64,000 nucleotides of DNA from Uranotaenia lowii (Eukaryota > Arthropoda > Insecta > Diptera > Culicidae): NCBI RefSeq assembly GCF_029784155.1, contig NC_073693.1:109678683-109742682 (forward strand), read 5' to 3'. The stretch's first letter is position 1; each line of letters begins with the position of its first letter. This document shows, one piece after another, positions 20,750-31,689 of the stretch. A program made the translations under genes and the position numbers. The notes beneath the pieces were generated by a model. It was not told the DNA's origin. It worked only from the letters and a program-made list of their open reading frames with translations, and ran no database searches.

Positions 20750-22270
20750 TCGCATTGCTTCTGCCACTTGAACATTGACGCTGCTCGTTGAGCTTTACGC
20801 ACTCCTCTAACAGCTCTTGCTTTGAAACACTTCATATCCTCCGCCAGAGTTATGTCGATGAGATGCATCTGCTGATATGGTCCTGTATTCACAGGAAACT
20901 TAAATGGCTATCAGCCGATGTGTGCTCCGTAATTTGGATCTGTTGCGCTCTACCGCAATGGCGGAGCTCCAGACCGCTTCTCCGTATCGCAAGCAACGTA
21001 GCACTGCCGAAACTACTTTGGACCATGGCAGTTCGGCATAATCTAGGCCAATGAATTTATGACTTTCGATGTACTTTCACAACAGTGTTTGACATGCGCC
21101 CCAAAACTAAAGCGATTGTCGACCATTACTCCAAGGTATTTCAGCTGCTGTTTCGAAGATGTCGTGTGTCCTTCAAAAGCAATCTCCATGTACGGTACAA
21201 CTCTTTTGTTGGTCACGAACAGAACTTCAGCTTTATGGTGAGCTATCTGAAGCTTAACTCCCTCCATCCAAATGCCAACCCTTTCTACGGACACCGTTGC
21301 AAGGTCTCCTACCTCCTCGATTGTTTCGCCGGTGATCATGAGCACGATATCGCCAGCAAATCCGACTATCTAAACGCTTGCTAGTAGTTTCAGCGTTAAC
21401 ACTTCATTGTACATGGCATTCCAAAGCACAGGTCCGAGTATGGAACCCTGTGGAACACCCGCTGTTAGGGCAGTAGATCGTAACCCAGTTTCGATTTCGT
21501 ACATCAGGACTCGATTTTCGAAGAAGCTTCCTATTATCCTGCAGAGGGTATTGGGAACACGCATCCTGTGAATCGCTTTTTTAATAGCTTCCCAGCTGGT
21601 ATTGATGAAGGCATTCTTATCGTCGATCGTCAAAATGGCGCAGTGACGAACACCTGTCCGCTTCTTTTTATATGCGCATACTTCGACTGACATACTGACC
21701 ATTCGGATGGCGTCCACCGTAGATCTCCCTTTCCGAAAACCGAACTGTCTGTCCGACAGTCCACTCTCGCCTTCTGTGCAGATGATATGTCTGTTGAATA
21801 TTATCCTTTCCAGTAGCTTATCAAAGGTGTCCAGCAGGGGGTTTCCCAGTTTTCAGTAGTAGCACCAACTTCGCCTTTTTCCACGAATTGGGAAAAGATC
21901 GCTTGTCGAGAAACTTTTGTAGCACCACTGCCTGTACCGCCACCTTCAGCACTGCATTTGGAATTCCGCCTGGAACAGGGGCCTCATTCACCGCAAGTTT
22001 CTTAGTGATAGCCACAAGTTTCTCGTTCGTTACTGGCCCGATGTCGTGGGCACCCGAGTCGTACGGGGTAAGTAGCCACTGGGTCGGACCAAGCTGCGGG
22101 AAAAGATGTTCAACGATCTCTTTCATTTTTTCCGGACACTTTTCGGTCGGCGACCTTGGGCCACCGAATCTCGCCGGTACAACTCTATAGGCTTGGTCCC
22201 ATGGGTTATCATCTACGATCTGACATAACGCTCTGTAACTGTTCTCTTTGCTTGTTTTAAAAGCTCGCTT
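20750..22270 (-). pseudogene. R1-clade LINE reverse transcriptase relic
   Basis: On the - strand: DDNPWDQAYRVVPARFGGPR and MKEIVEHLFPQLG (about 22220-22090) are the R1-type pre-RT region. AILTIDDKNAFINTSWEAIK, AGVPQGSILGPVLWNAMYNE (about 21650-21400), GVKLQIAHHKAEVLFVTNKR and SKQQLKYLGVMVDNRFSFGA (about 21270-21090) are the RT core and thumb. AELPWSKVVSAVLRYGEAVW with AYRTIS-like residues near 20900 is the connection region. Frame breaks between blocks. The catalytic ADD block is partly degraded. R1-clade LINEs often target specific sites, but no rDNA sequence is visible here. Confidence 0.85.
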
Positions 22271-22355
22271 AAGCTACAGATCGTTAAGCATCTGCATTTA
22301 CTAGCATTAGCTACCATTCCATGACATCTGCACAAATTCAGAAAAGTCGAGATGT

Positions 22356-23210
22356 CTAATTGAAGTGCAGTACAGTCGAATAGTGATTCAATATTCCTGA
22401 ATATCTTAAGATCATCCGCGTAAAATAGTAAAAATGAGTGGTCCTAAGTGGCTTCCCTGAGGGACGCCGGAGGGGACTACAAAAGATACCCCGTAAGTTT
22501 ACAAATGCTCGTCTATTTGTCAGGTTCGAGAGCAGCCACCTTGTAGACCATGATGGGAAGCCATAGCGTATAATTTCAAATGCTTTAGAGAAGTCTATAT
22601 AAATGGCGTCTACTTGTTGCTTTTTGCTAACAGCAGTATATAGTGTAGCGGAAGAGCTCATTAGATTTGAAACCGTAGATCTCTTCCTAAGGAAGCCGTG
22701 TTGATATTCAGATAAATTTGGTTTAGCAGTATTATAAAGTCTCTCCTAGAGTAGTGTTTTAAAAAACTTTCGACAGGCAAAAGACTATCGAAATGGGTCT
22801 ATAAATATCCATTCCATTAATATTTCCCGATTTATGGATTGGTGTTATGGCAGCGGTCTTCCAGATACTAGGAAAAATCCCATCATTTAGAGATCGATTG
22901 AATATAATGCGCAGTGGTTCAGCAAGTGTTTCTGCGATCGCTAGTATAAGAGATGTGGTGAGTGGTGATTTTATTTGACTCGGCTCTGTCCGGGTTAGCT
23001 TGAGCGGATTCTCTACCCAACTCAGGCAGCATAAGGATGCAGTCAAAGAAAAAATCGACTCTGGGAAAAAAACACAATTCGCAAGCTTGGGTGGAATACC
23101 GTCAGGGCCGGGTCCTTGTGTTGGATCAACAGCTTTGAGGGCTGCCAAGACTTCACGGTTGGTTAAAATTGGTTGAAGAAGGTGTATGTCAAAGCTAGGC
23201 AATGATTCTG
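22356..23210 (-). pseudogene. Jockey-like LINE reverse transcriptase relic
   Basis: On the - strand: ILTNREVLAALKAVDPTQGP, GPDGIPPKLANC, EPLRIIFNRSLNDGIFPSIW, KTAAITPIHKSGNINGMDIY, RPISIVFCLSKVF (about 23170-22760), then QVDAIYIDFSKAFEIIRYGF and LLSNLTNRRAFVNLRG (about 22620-22480). These are the standard LINE RT N-terminal motifs in order: GPDGIP, FNxSLxxGxFPxxWK, PIHKSG, YRPIS, DFSKAF. Downstream RT is lost or frameshifted at about 22450. Confidence 0.85.
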
Positions 23211-23219
23211 AATAATTTG

Positions 23220-23900
23220 AGCTTTCTAAAGTTTGTGTGACCGCAGATACAATAAATTTAAGAAAATCGGACTTTTGAACTTTCGCTATTTAAACTGCAA
23301 TATCTCAGAAACTAAGTAACGTCTGGTATCGAAATTTTGCAGAGTTTTTGTTGAATTATCAAGCAATCATGTCTGAAGTTTTGGGAAAAGTTCGCTCGAT
23401 GGGACAAAAAGTTAATCGAGGTACTTTTGAGTTATGCTTCTCATTAAAGCGTACATGTGTCAATCGAAAAACGAGATATCTCGTATTTGACCCGCAACGT
23501 GTTAATAGTATTTTTAATGTGCGATAGATAGGTATCTATTAGTTTTCAGATTGCGATCTATCAATCCATGAGAAGCTTTAGATTATTTGAAATTAAATAT
23601 TTCTGGATACTTTAAAGAATTAAACGACGGGCTTACTTTCAATTGGGACATGTGATACATCACTTTTCGAGTCAAAATAGACAACACCTTTTTATCATTG
23701 TACAATCCAAAAAGACGAATGTATATTTCTAGCATTTCTCTGCTTTTCACGTCTGTGTCTACACATTGCATTTTGTCGGTATAAGTGTGGGTTTGTATAG
23801 TAGGAGTTACTGAATGCGGATTTCATTTTGTTTCTGTCGCTTGTTGTTCAATATAATTATTTTCCCATTAATAGTTTTAATAACCACCTAGTTTGTTGGG
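23220..23900. other. Spacer, nothing recognised
   Basis: Mixed AT-rich sequence between the LINE relics and the Nrt 3' region. No domain or clear terminal repeat was seen. Confidence 0.4.
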
Positions 23901-25382
23901 GACACATGGGGTCGGGGACCAAAAAAAATGCATTCCGATTTCCGATTGATTCTTCGTCATGAATAAGTTTTGTATTGAGCTGAGTATTTGATTTTATACA
24001 AAATCGAAAGATAAAGCTGCACTTATCTGGGAGGGGGAATCCATCGGCTGGTTTCTTCGTACCGTACCTTTTGGTACCAAACTAGAGTCTCTGTTAAAAT
24101 TAATTGCAAATTGTGTTTTGTGTAGGTTTCTAAACTCTATGTTTGTTGTGATGAATCTGCTCACACTTATAATGATTGATTAACCTAGGAAAATGAATTA
24201 AAAAAAAACTATTGCTCCTTATCTCGGCTTAGTTTTTCGCTCTTCTCTTAGTTTTTTTTTCTCTTTCTATAATTCTAATTGGGGCAGGACGAGGGATGAT
24301 AATAATAGTTACCTTACTCAAAAAATCACTAACTTGTCTCGTGTGTATGTTTGGGGATAACTAAAAGAAGCGAAAAATAGTACATAATAATTACACATTA
24401 CATATAGGCATAAATTACAACAATATGTGTTACCAACTAAATTTACGATTTATCGTGTCATGTTGTTTTTCCTCTTTATTTCTTCTATACGCATTCTTTT
24501 TTTTCGCACGTTTTCTGTAGTAGACTTTAATGAATTTTCATTTCTCATTGTTCCACAACAGAAAACCATCGTCGGCAACTTCTTTCGTTTTACCATTTAC
24601 GAGTAATATTTATTTTTGTTTTTTTTTTTGCTATAAATTAGTGAGATTGTTTTAATATATTATGTTTTTCAATACGTTTCACAATTGTCAATAATTAAAA
24701 GCTATAACTTTTTACAGCCACGTCATTAGATTAGCTTTCAATATATTTTATTTGTTATTTTGTCTCATTTCATTATTATTGGTTTTGCCTTACATGATTT
24801 ACTTGCTGAAAGGGCTATCTATCAGTTTAAAAAGTAGGACTTACTAATTGTTTAAAAACATGTTTTTTGTTATTAATTTTTGGATACGAAGTGAAATGAT
24901 GAAGGTATATTTTTCCTAAACGTTGATGATTCTATTATGAAAGGCTAGCTTCGAAATGCTGAAGTTTCAAGAGTGAGAAAAAACTATGAAATCTATGTGT
25001 CTCATATGTTTTACGTTTTTTTGGTCAAAATGTTCTAAAAACGAACGGTTAAGATTACAGTTTTTTTTTCGTTAATACTGGAAAGAGTAAGAGATATTTG
25101 AGGAGGAGAGCTGTCGCCTGCAAAAAATGGCGAATGTAAAAACTTTTCGTATCAAAAAAGCCACCATTCGTAGGAAGCAGGAAAACGGTCCAACTGTTGG
25201 CCTTAAAATGGTTTGCTAATAGGCAAACAAAAAGAGTTTCGCTCCCTTGCCGTCGTAAAAATGGAGGAGCATAATAATTTATATAACTGGTTCTGTTCTA
25301 ATTTTGTATCTGCTTAGCTTTACCTACTTAGAACAATACACGACCACACCGTTTTTTTCTTCTCATTTTCACATTCACCATC
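23900..25382 (-). other. Nrt: Presumed 3' UTR and downstream flank of neurotactin
   Basis: About 1.4 kb of AT-rich, ORF-free sequence downstream of the Nrt stop, with many poly-T or poly-A tracts. On the - strand, candidate AATAAA signals lie at 24609-24614 and 24475-24480 (seen as TTTATT on the + strand). The end of the transcript cannot be chosen from sequence alone. Confidence 0.45.
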
Positions 25383-26944
25383 TTAGTCTAACCTCGCGTA
25401 TCGCGGAACAACATCGTTTTTGATCCAGAAGTCGCAGTTGTCTCTGCTGTAGGTGGGTAGAGCGTCTTGACCGATGTCCAGCAGTTGCCGCCGCAGTTCG
25501 TGCTTGATCTCTCCGTGGGAGACGTAGTGGTAGAACAGCTGCTGGATGGCCGAAACGTATCTTCGTTGTTCGGGAGTCTTCGGTTCGTAGCGTCCGAGGA
25601 TGGCTTGAATGTCGGAGTCGACGTCGGCAATGGCTAGCTCACCACCGGTTTGAGTCACCACGTAGAACTGTGAGGTCAGGAGTTTCTGGGAAATCGTCAA
25701 CAGAGGGCACACGGTTCGGATATCGGAGATCATGCTAACCAGACCTTGGTAGGTGGCGTTGTATCGCTTGAGGGCTTCCTCGGTCAGGCCGAGCTCTCCA
25801 ATCTTGCTTTCGTTGATGTGCTTGGTTACCAGTTCCGGAGTCCATTCGGTGTATTTGAGGTGCAGTTTTTCGGAATGACTTTCATGTGCCGTAGTTCCAA
25901 TGACGTATTTGAGCTTTCCGGTTTCAGTGCTCCAGACATCGGCAGGATGTTGCTGCAGAATGTGTCCATCTAGAACAAGCCAGTCGTGGTTAGCGGTGGT
26001 GTTTTCATCGACAGCTGGTAGATCCGGGAAGATTCGTCTCCAGGTATCCGGAACGGCATCCAGAACATCCTCATCTTCTTTCTCACGTAGGCACTTGGCA
26101 GTCTCGCAGTTGATGCGTCCCAAGTACGCAGTATTGGCCTTCTCGGAATCGGACAGAGGGTTTCCAGGGTAGATCGATCCAGCTGAAGAGATCCACGAAC
26201 GAGCGAACAACTGAGAGGTTTTGTTGGATGAAGCGAGAGCAGCGACGATAGTTCCACCAGCACGATGTCCGAACAGAGTCACCGACTTGGGATCTCCACC
26301 GAAGTGAAGGATGTTAAGCTGAATCCACTTGAGAGCCGCGATGATGTCGGTAAGTCCATAGTTACCCGAGGTCGGAGGATGAGCACTCTTAGTCAATTGC
26401 TCCAGAGCCAAGAAACCGAACACGTTCAAGCGGAAGTTCGGACGTACGAAGATTACATCCCGAGCACGAGCATACCGAGTCGATGGACGAAGTTTTCCAG
26501 GTGAATCTCCGGTGAACGATTCGGCTCCGATCAGTACCACAACTGGCAGAGGATTGTCGTAGCGCACATGGGGAGTGATCACATCCAAGGTCAAGCAGTC
26601 CTCAGCACCATCGTACTTTCCATCGGCATAGAATTGCCAGCAAACCGGGGTCGAGTTGTGAGCCTTTAGCGTATCGTTCCAGCAGTAGTTGATGTTCTCA
26701 ATCGGTTGAGCTGCCTTCCAACGATTTTCACCAACCGGTGGCACCGCATAGGGAATTCCTCGGAATGCAAAAGCTCCATCTTCCAGAATACCTTCGACCT
26801 TGCCGCAAGACGTAACCGTTTCGATGTATTTGCCATCCCGAACCGGAGCAGTGATGGGTTCACTTTTGCCGATGAAGGTGAAGGCAATGATCAGCGCGAG
26901 CAGTAGCAGGAACACGATGATTCCTCCGATTATGGCAATGTCGT
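25383..26944 (-). CDS. Nrt: Neurotactin, coding exon 2 (transmembrane helix and cholinesterase-like ectodomain)
   Basis: Neurotactin is a type II membrane glycoprotein that mediates heterophilic cell adhesion, with Amalgam as partner in Drosophila. This exon starts after an acceptor (CTCTTTTCAG|ACGAC) and opens with the single transmembrane helix IAIIGGIIVFLLLLALIIAF (about residues 347-366 of the joined protein). The rest is a carboxylesterase/cholinesterase-like fold: GKVEGILEDGAFAFRGIPYA, PPVGENRWKAAQPIE, EDCLTLDVITP, FRLNVFGFL, SGNYGLTDIIAALKWIQLNI, FGGDPKSVTLFGHRAGG. The nucleophile elbow GxSxG is GHRAG, with Arg (about residue 572) replacing the catalytic Ser, so the domain is not an esterase. 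The acid-residue region GTTAHES is retained, while no clear catalytic His motif is seen (ADVDSDI instead). Sequons such as NDT, NKT and NAT fit an extracellular domain. Ends YARLD at 25386, TAA at 25383-25385. Confidence 0.96.
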
Positions 26945-27008
26945 CTGAAAAGAGAAAGGGTTCTTTGTTAGAATTTGAGACTGTTTGAAAAAGTGAATGG
27001 ATTCTTAC
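26945..27008 (-). other. Nrt: 64-bp neurotactin intron
   Basis: Donor G|GTAAG at 27009/27008 and acceptor TTTTCAG at 26945. The split codon G|AC encodes Asp and keeps the frame from RNYRCTV into DDIAIIGG. Both exons also read through a little in other ways, but only this join fuses the cytoplasmic domain to the membrane helix. Confidence 0.93.
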
Positions 27009-28041
27009 CAACTGTACACCGATAGTTCCGAACGCGATCCAGGAACGGATATTTGGAGGGTGGCACTTCCGCTGCTTCGTCCTTTTCACCGTCCTTCTTC
27101 TCCTCCGGTTTGACTAGCGCCTCCGAATCAGTTCCATTCGCTCCAGCGGCAGCCGCTGGTTTATCGACAGTGTCCTTCGTTTCCGTATCCTTGATCGAAT
27201 CGTCGAGCGTTTCCATCGAAGCGAGTCCGGCACGGTTCTTTGGTCTCTTGCCGAGTTCCAGGTCTTCGGCTTCTTCGTTGCTGGCTCCGGCTTTGAATCG
27301 TTTCGGAATTATACTGGCTAGCGGGACTCTTAGGGTTTGGAGCAGACCTTTCTTCGGGGCTTGGGTAGCCTCTTCTTCCTTCTTTTCGGCGGCGGGTGTT
27401 TCTTCATCTGGTTTCTTGTCGGTGGCTTCGGCAGTGACTTCATCGTTCTCTTCCTCTTCCGGTTTGCCCTTCTCTTCATCGGTTGGCACCGGTTCGGCTT
27501 GTTTCTTGGCGAAGGGATTTCTCAAGCGAAGGTTGGCGAAGAAGCCTGCCCGTTTCGGTTTCTCTTCGGTTTCAGCTGGTTTGGCTTCCTTCTCGGCATC
27601 GTTCTTCTCTAGCAGTTCGTTATCGGCTCCATCCGCTTCCTTGACTTTGCCTTTGTTGAAGAAACCTGGCAGCTTGAACGCTCCGGCTGGTACCTTTTTG
27701 GGCTTGACTTCACGTTCTTCGGCTTGCACTTTGTTGGGTTTGTCGGTTTTGGCTTTCTCGTCTTCAACTTTGACGGTTTCCGTTGAAGCTTCGTCTGGGA
27801 TGTTGACGATTTCTTCGCTAGCGCCGTTCACGTTCTCGCTGCTGCTTTTTTTCTTCTCTTCTGCAGGTTTGTCTGTCTCTTTGCCATCGTCAGTCTTCTC
27901 TTCGCTGTTGGCTAGCAGCTTTTCGGTTTCCTTCGGGTCGGCTTCTTGTTCCTGGACATCGGCTGTGATGACCGGTGATTCGGTGGTAGTTTTCTCTGTT
28001 GCCGTTGGCGGCGCTGTTTCCTTCTCGTCGGTTTCACCCAT
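27009..28041 (-). CDS. Nrt: Neurotactin, coding exon 1 (charged cytoplasmic domain)
   Basis: ATG at 28041 opens a 344-codon frame. The product is a highly charged, Lys/Glu/Pro/Ala-rich cytoplasmic region, with no signal peptide, as expected for the N-terminal intracellular part of a type II protein. Features: an acidic beginning (MGETDEKETAPPTATEKTTT), two KLPGFFNKGK/RAGFFANLRLRNPFAKKQ-like basic-hydrophobic patches, and SIIPKRFKAG. The membrane-proximal end is PPSKYPFLDRVRNYRCTV just before the helix. Joined with exon 2 the protein is 864 residues, close to the 846 of Drosophila neurotactin. The antisense strand is also open for 333 codons (27053-28054). It is Ser/Phe-rich and is a shadow of the E/K-rich codons. 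Confidence 0.93.
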
Positions 28042-28066
28042 TTTTATGATTTGAATTTGTGATTAA

Positions 28067-28100
28067 CCTGATTGGGGCGGAAAGAAAATAAAGAAATTAT
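28067..28100 (-). promoter_or_regulatory. Nrt: Probable 3' splice site of an upstream Nrt 5' UTR intron
   Basis: On the - strand, TTATTTTCTTTCCGCCCCAATCAG ends at 28068 (a pyrimidine tract plus CAG), 26 bp before the start codon. It suggests that the 5' UTR continues in an exon further upstream (higher coordinates). That exon was not identified. Confidence 0.5.
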
Positions 28101-28109
28101 TATTTGATC

Positions 28110-28800
28110 TAATGGTTTTAGCGATGCAATGCGATTGGATCAATTTGAATTTATTAATTTCGCTACGTGAGTCTAATCTTGATTTGAAATTGAAAAGTTT
28201 TCCCATACAGCCGACTTCCTAGAGAAAGGTTTGCAACAATTGCATTCTGCATTAGTAGCTCCTATAGTACGTATATGGTCTTTTTGTCGGAGGGTAATAT
28301 TAATGTCATTTCTTGCTCCCGTTCGCCATTGCTATACACTGGCCTATGTCCGGCATTAGACCAAACAAGGCACGACGCTAATGGCCAACCCGGGTGAAAT
28401 CGAAAGAGAAGTTCCGTATAAGTATTGTAAATTGAAGCCGCACCGCGGAGTGCATCGTTCCAGATTGGCCTGTCGTTTGTCGGTCTCTGTACAGAGAAGG
28501 ATCGTAATGGATGCATCTCTGTTGGTGAAGTTCAATTTAAATTTATTTCAACATCGCGCGCGCCCCTATTTGCTGGTGGAGGTTCCTTACTTCTAAGGAA
28601 GTATAACAAAGCCATCAGTAGCTGCAGAGATTGCTGGTCCGACCACTCTTCTGAATTGGCTTCCGCTGCTGCTGACCGTTTCGTTTGCCCGAGACAGAGA
28701 GAGAGAATGGCGAAAGCTTCCAAGCCGGATTGTAATGGTAATAATCATTTTCTGCTCGAATGTGATGATAGTGTTACCATGTGGTGGATTTACATTCATT
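28110..28800. other. Presumed Nrt intron or upstream sequence, nothing recognised
   Basis: Mixed sequence with a short GCGCGCGC run at 28555. No domain-bearing ORF. It may hold Nrt regulatory DNA, but nothing specific can be assigned. Confidence 0.35.
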
Positions 28801-28802
28801 TG

Positions 28803-28965
28803 AGTAACAAAGTTGTTCAGCGAAAAATTTCCTTTAAGAGAATTTATAACTTGGCACAAAAACAAACCTAAAGTTCAAATTCACTCATGTAAACGTTGCA
28901 TAAAAATTCTACAAAAAATCATGGTTGAGTTTTTGGTTCGCATTTTCAGAGTTTTTACTCAAAAA
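28803..28965. repeat. Partial copy of the long foldback-element arm
   Basis: From AACAAAGTTGTTCAGCGAAA through GGCACAAAAACAAACC and GTTCAAATTCACTCATG to TTCGCATTTTC, this follows the right arm of the palindromic element at 45575-46350 (AAAGTTGTTCAACGGAAAAT, AAGTTCAAATTTACTCATAC, and so on) with many substitutions and an internal deletion. Only one arm is present. Confidence 0.7.
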
Positions 28966-29376
28966 AGATTTTGTTCGAAACCAAATCTGGCAACTCTAGT
29001 ACCCTTTAGACCAGCGGTCGGGGAACCGGGGTAAATTACCCCAAATGGGGTAAAAGTGAAATTCTTGGGGGTAACAGTGAATATTTTGTGAGTGAAAAGT
29101 GTATATTTTCATTTTGCAATTTCATGAATTTGTTGGTGCATACACCCATAGAAGAGGTTGCAAAAATCCAATGCCTATTTAGCAAATCTCTGTGCCGATA
29201 ATGCGCTGAAATGTGCACTGTGCCGAAGACGGTATGTTTGAAAAACCGTAACTGGCATAAGGACTCGGCTCCCAACCAAAATGATGACCACTACATTCAA
29301 GCGAAACAAGAAAAACATTTTATGGGATTTCCTTCCTATTGGATAATTCATTCCAGAAACAAGAAAATAAAAATTA

Positions 29377-29462
29377 AAACCACAGCGCTGTAGTGAGAAT
29401 CGAACTCACATCACCAAATGTATTGTCTTGCCAGTCCGACATTCTAACCAGTGTACTATTCG
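29377..29462 (-). repeat. tRNA-derived (SINE-head or tRNA pseudogene) module inside the hAT
   Basis: On the - strand, TAGTACACTGG matches a Pol III A box. About 45 bp later GAGTTCGATTCTC matches a B box, with GTGAG/CTCAC forming the T stem around TTCGATT. The anticodon arm and acceptor stem do not fold properly, so it is not a functional tRNA. Confidence 0.6.
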
Positions 29463-29715
29463 AGCTTCATGCAGGACGAGGTATATTTGTCATAGGCTTT
29501 CTGTTACCGATCAATCACAAAAAACGTACAACGGCGGCTTCCCGGCGTTTGGCCTCCTTTCAATGCATTCCTTTGTCTTAAGATGGAAACGGGAAAGGGA
29601 ACGGGAGTGAAGGAACGGGAAACCCATTGAATGAGAACTGTGCTTTGCTTACTGCCTGCTATTACATACACACGCTACATATACACAGCTGCTAAAGCCG
29701 GGCAGCTTGGCCGGT

Positions 29716-29865
29716 GTTGTTTGCCGGTGAATTGAAGGAATGTTTTTGTTGTTGCTTTTGCTACATGCACACGCACAGCTTAGCCGTGTTTGCCGGTTGA
29801 TTGAATTAGAAGGATGTTTTTGTTGTTGCTTTTGCTACATTCACTCGCACAGTGCTCGGTTCGCT
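29716..29865 (+). repeat. Tandem duplication, two units of about 80 bp, within the hAT
   Basis: TTGCCGGTGAATTGAAGGAA, TGTTTTTGTTGTTGCTTTTG and CTACATGCACACGCACAG are repeated immediately as TTGCCGGTTGATTGAATTAG, AAGGATGTTTTTGTTGTTGC, CTACATTCACTCGCACAG. Confidence 0.8.
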
Positions 29866-30229
29866 GGCTGCCTGGTGTTGGCCTGTATTTATTTCCATCC
29901 TTCTTCGGCTTGTGATGCGATGGGGAGGGACGCGAAAACGTTTTTATTTTGTTTCATTCAGACATACGCAATTCGGTTGCGCTGGGAGGTTAATGCCGGT
30001 GGGCGCAAATCGAATCAGTGCCGGTCGCGTTATCTTCTTGTACCAATGATGCTATGAAATTGACTACACGCCATTGGCACAGAGGCTGAATTTTGGGTGT
30101 AGTATGAAGATGCTGAAAACATTTCGATTTCGTTTTTTTGCTCTTCGTCATGGGGTAATATCAACTTAAATAAAAATGTTTTGGGGTAATGATTCAAAAA
30201 GTTCCCCGACCCCTGCTTTAGACCAAACA

Positions 30230-31680
30230 AGGTAGAAGCTGAGCCAGCTGATTCTGCCTTCTTCCATATTGTTGTTTCATACGGTACCATAGCTGTAATA
30301 ATCGATCATAATCCGGATGCCCAACCGTTCGTTCGTCCGTTCCTCGAGACAAGTCCCAGCTGTCTTGTCTTTGGCCCTGGTAAACAACTACCGAATGAAT
30401 GCAACTTTATGTTACTACCAAGATACTTGGCATAAAGGCAGCACGTCCGTCCGTCGTCGTCATGAACTTGGTCGTCATGCATCGAACGGAATGCAAGTAC
30501 CTACTGAAGGTAACATATCGAATAAAGGGCCACTTTAAGAATGAACTAGGGAACGAGGAAGGTGGGAAGTTGGCAAAGATCGCAATAAGTTGTAGCATTG
30601 GGAGCATTAATTCAGCCTGTTTCGTGATCTCACGTGGCCAGAGGCATGGGATTGTTCTTTGTGTCTAACTAATGTGGCTACAAAGCTACTGATGCAGATG
30701 GAAATGGAATGGAAGTTCAGCAGCAGCCCTAGTTTTTATTTTTGCGCGCGCGATCTCTCGATCCGTGGAGTTTGAATCGCAGTTGAGTCACTGTTGCGGT
30801 GCGGTGGCATTTATCTATGCTACTTCACTACACTCCAATCCATTCCAGTTCATGCAATAATGACGTTGAATGTTGCTCGGGGAGTAGCACAACACAGCAT
30901 GGCAGCTGATCTAAGAGGAAACGACAGCGTGCTGTTGTTCGTAACAGTAAATTATGTATTTTCTACCGGTAAAGAGTCGTACGTTTCTTTGAGGGCTTAA
31001 GGCTTAAAATGCTGATCGTTCTAATATTCTGACAAAAATGAGAGAAATTCGACAAAATTCAAATAAAAACTGTAAATGAATTTGAGCTTTTACTTAATCA
31101 TAATTACTAAACCATACCCAAAAACCTTAAAGTAAATTCAAAAACATGAATTTGTAAGTTAACTTTCAGTCAATATGCAGTTTTTTTTTGTTATTTGATC
31201 AATCATTTTCAGAGTTGACAATCATAGTTTCAGCATAGCTGAAAACTTCTGCAAGAACAAAGCCTATCCTTTATTTCCTATTAAAAATAAATAAGTCATA
31301 TATTTATTTATATTTATAAAATCCTAAGTCTTTCAAGTAATATAAATGAATCTCTATTGACGTTTCACCATCTAAAAAGCATTCGCCACTTATATCAACT
31401 TTGCAGTTGGCGGACAGGTATTGAAAAACTTATCCGGTAAAACTGCGTTCGATGTTTACTCTTGGGCTCTATCTCGCGGAATGTTGAATGTTGTGTGTTG
31501 TTGGTGATTGCTACTGGGCCTATCCGATCATCGATTGCTCAAACACCGCTAAACCTCGCACCAGCTTGCTGTCAAAACAATACAGCACCATCATCAAATT
31601 GGAATCTCACCAATAAGCGATGCATTCTGCGAATCATGGTTTAGGCTCAAGAATGATTGGTTTAGGCAGTGAGTGAGTGG
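30230..31680. other. Upstream flank of Nrt, nothing recognised
   Basis: No recognisable domain. A GCGCGCGCGATC stretch is at 30745. An unidentified Nrt 5' UTR exon or promoter could lie here, but I cannot support a position. Confidence 0.35.
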
Positions 31681-31689
31681 TATGCAACC

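Larger units (their letters stand above)
29012..30215. mobile_element. Non-autonomous hAT element (1.2 kb) with 8-bp target duplication
   Basis: The left end CAGCGGTCGGGGAAC (29012) and the right end GTTCCCCGACCCCTG (ending 30215) are inverted repeats matching at 14 of 15 positions. They are flanked by an exact 8-bp duplication CTTTAGAC at 29004-29011 and 30216-30223. GGGGTAA motifs recur inside both ends. There is no transposase ORF. The interior holds a tRNA-like module and a short tandem duplication. Unlike the element at 11833 its TIR sequence is different, so it belongs to another hAT family. Confidence 0.93.

Noticed and set aside
27053..28054. Long + strand ORF (333 codons) antisense to neurotactin exon 1
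   Set aside because: Ser/Phe/Ala-rich shadow generated by the E/K/P/A-rich codons of the true exon on the other strand. No domain, and it crosses the Nrt start codon.
29377..29462. Functional tRNA gene on the - strand
   Set aside because: The T arm folds but the acceptor and anticodon stems do not.
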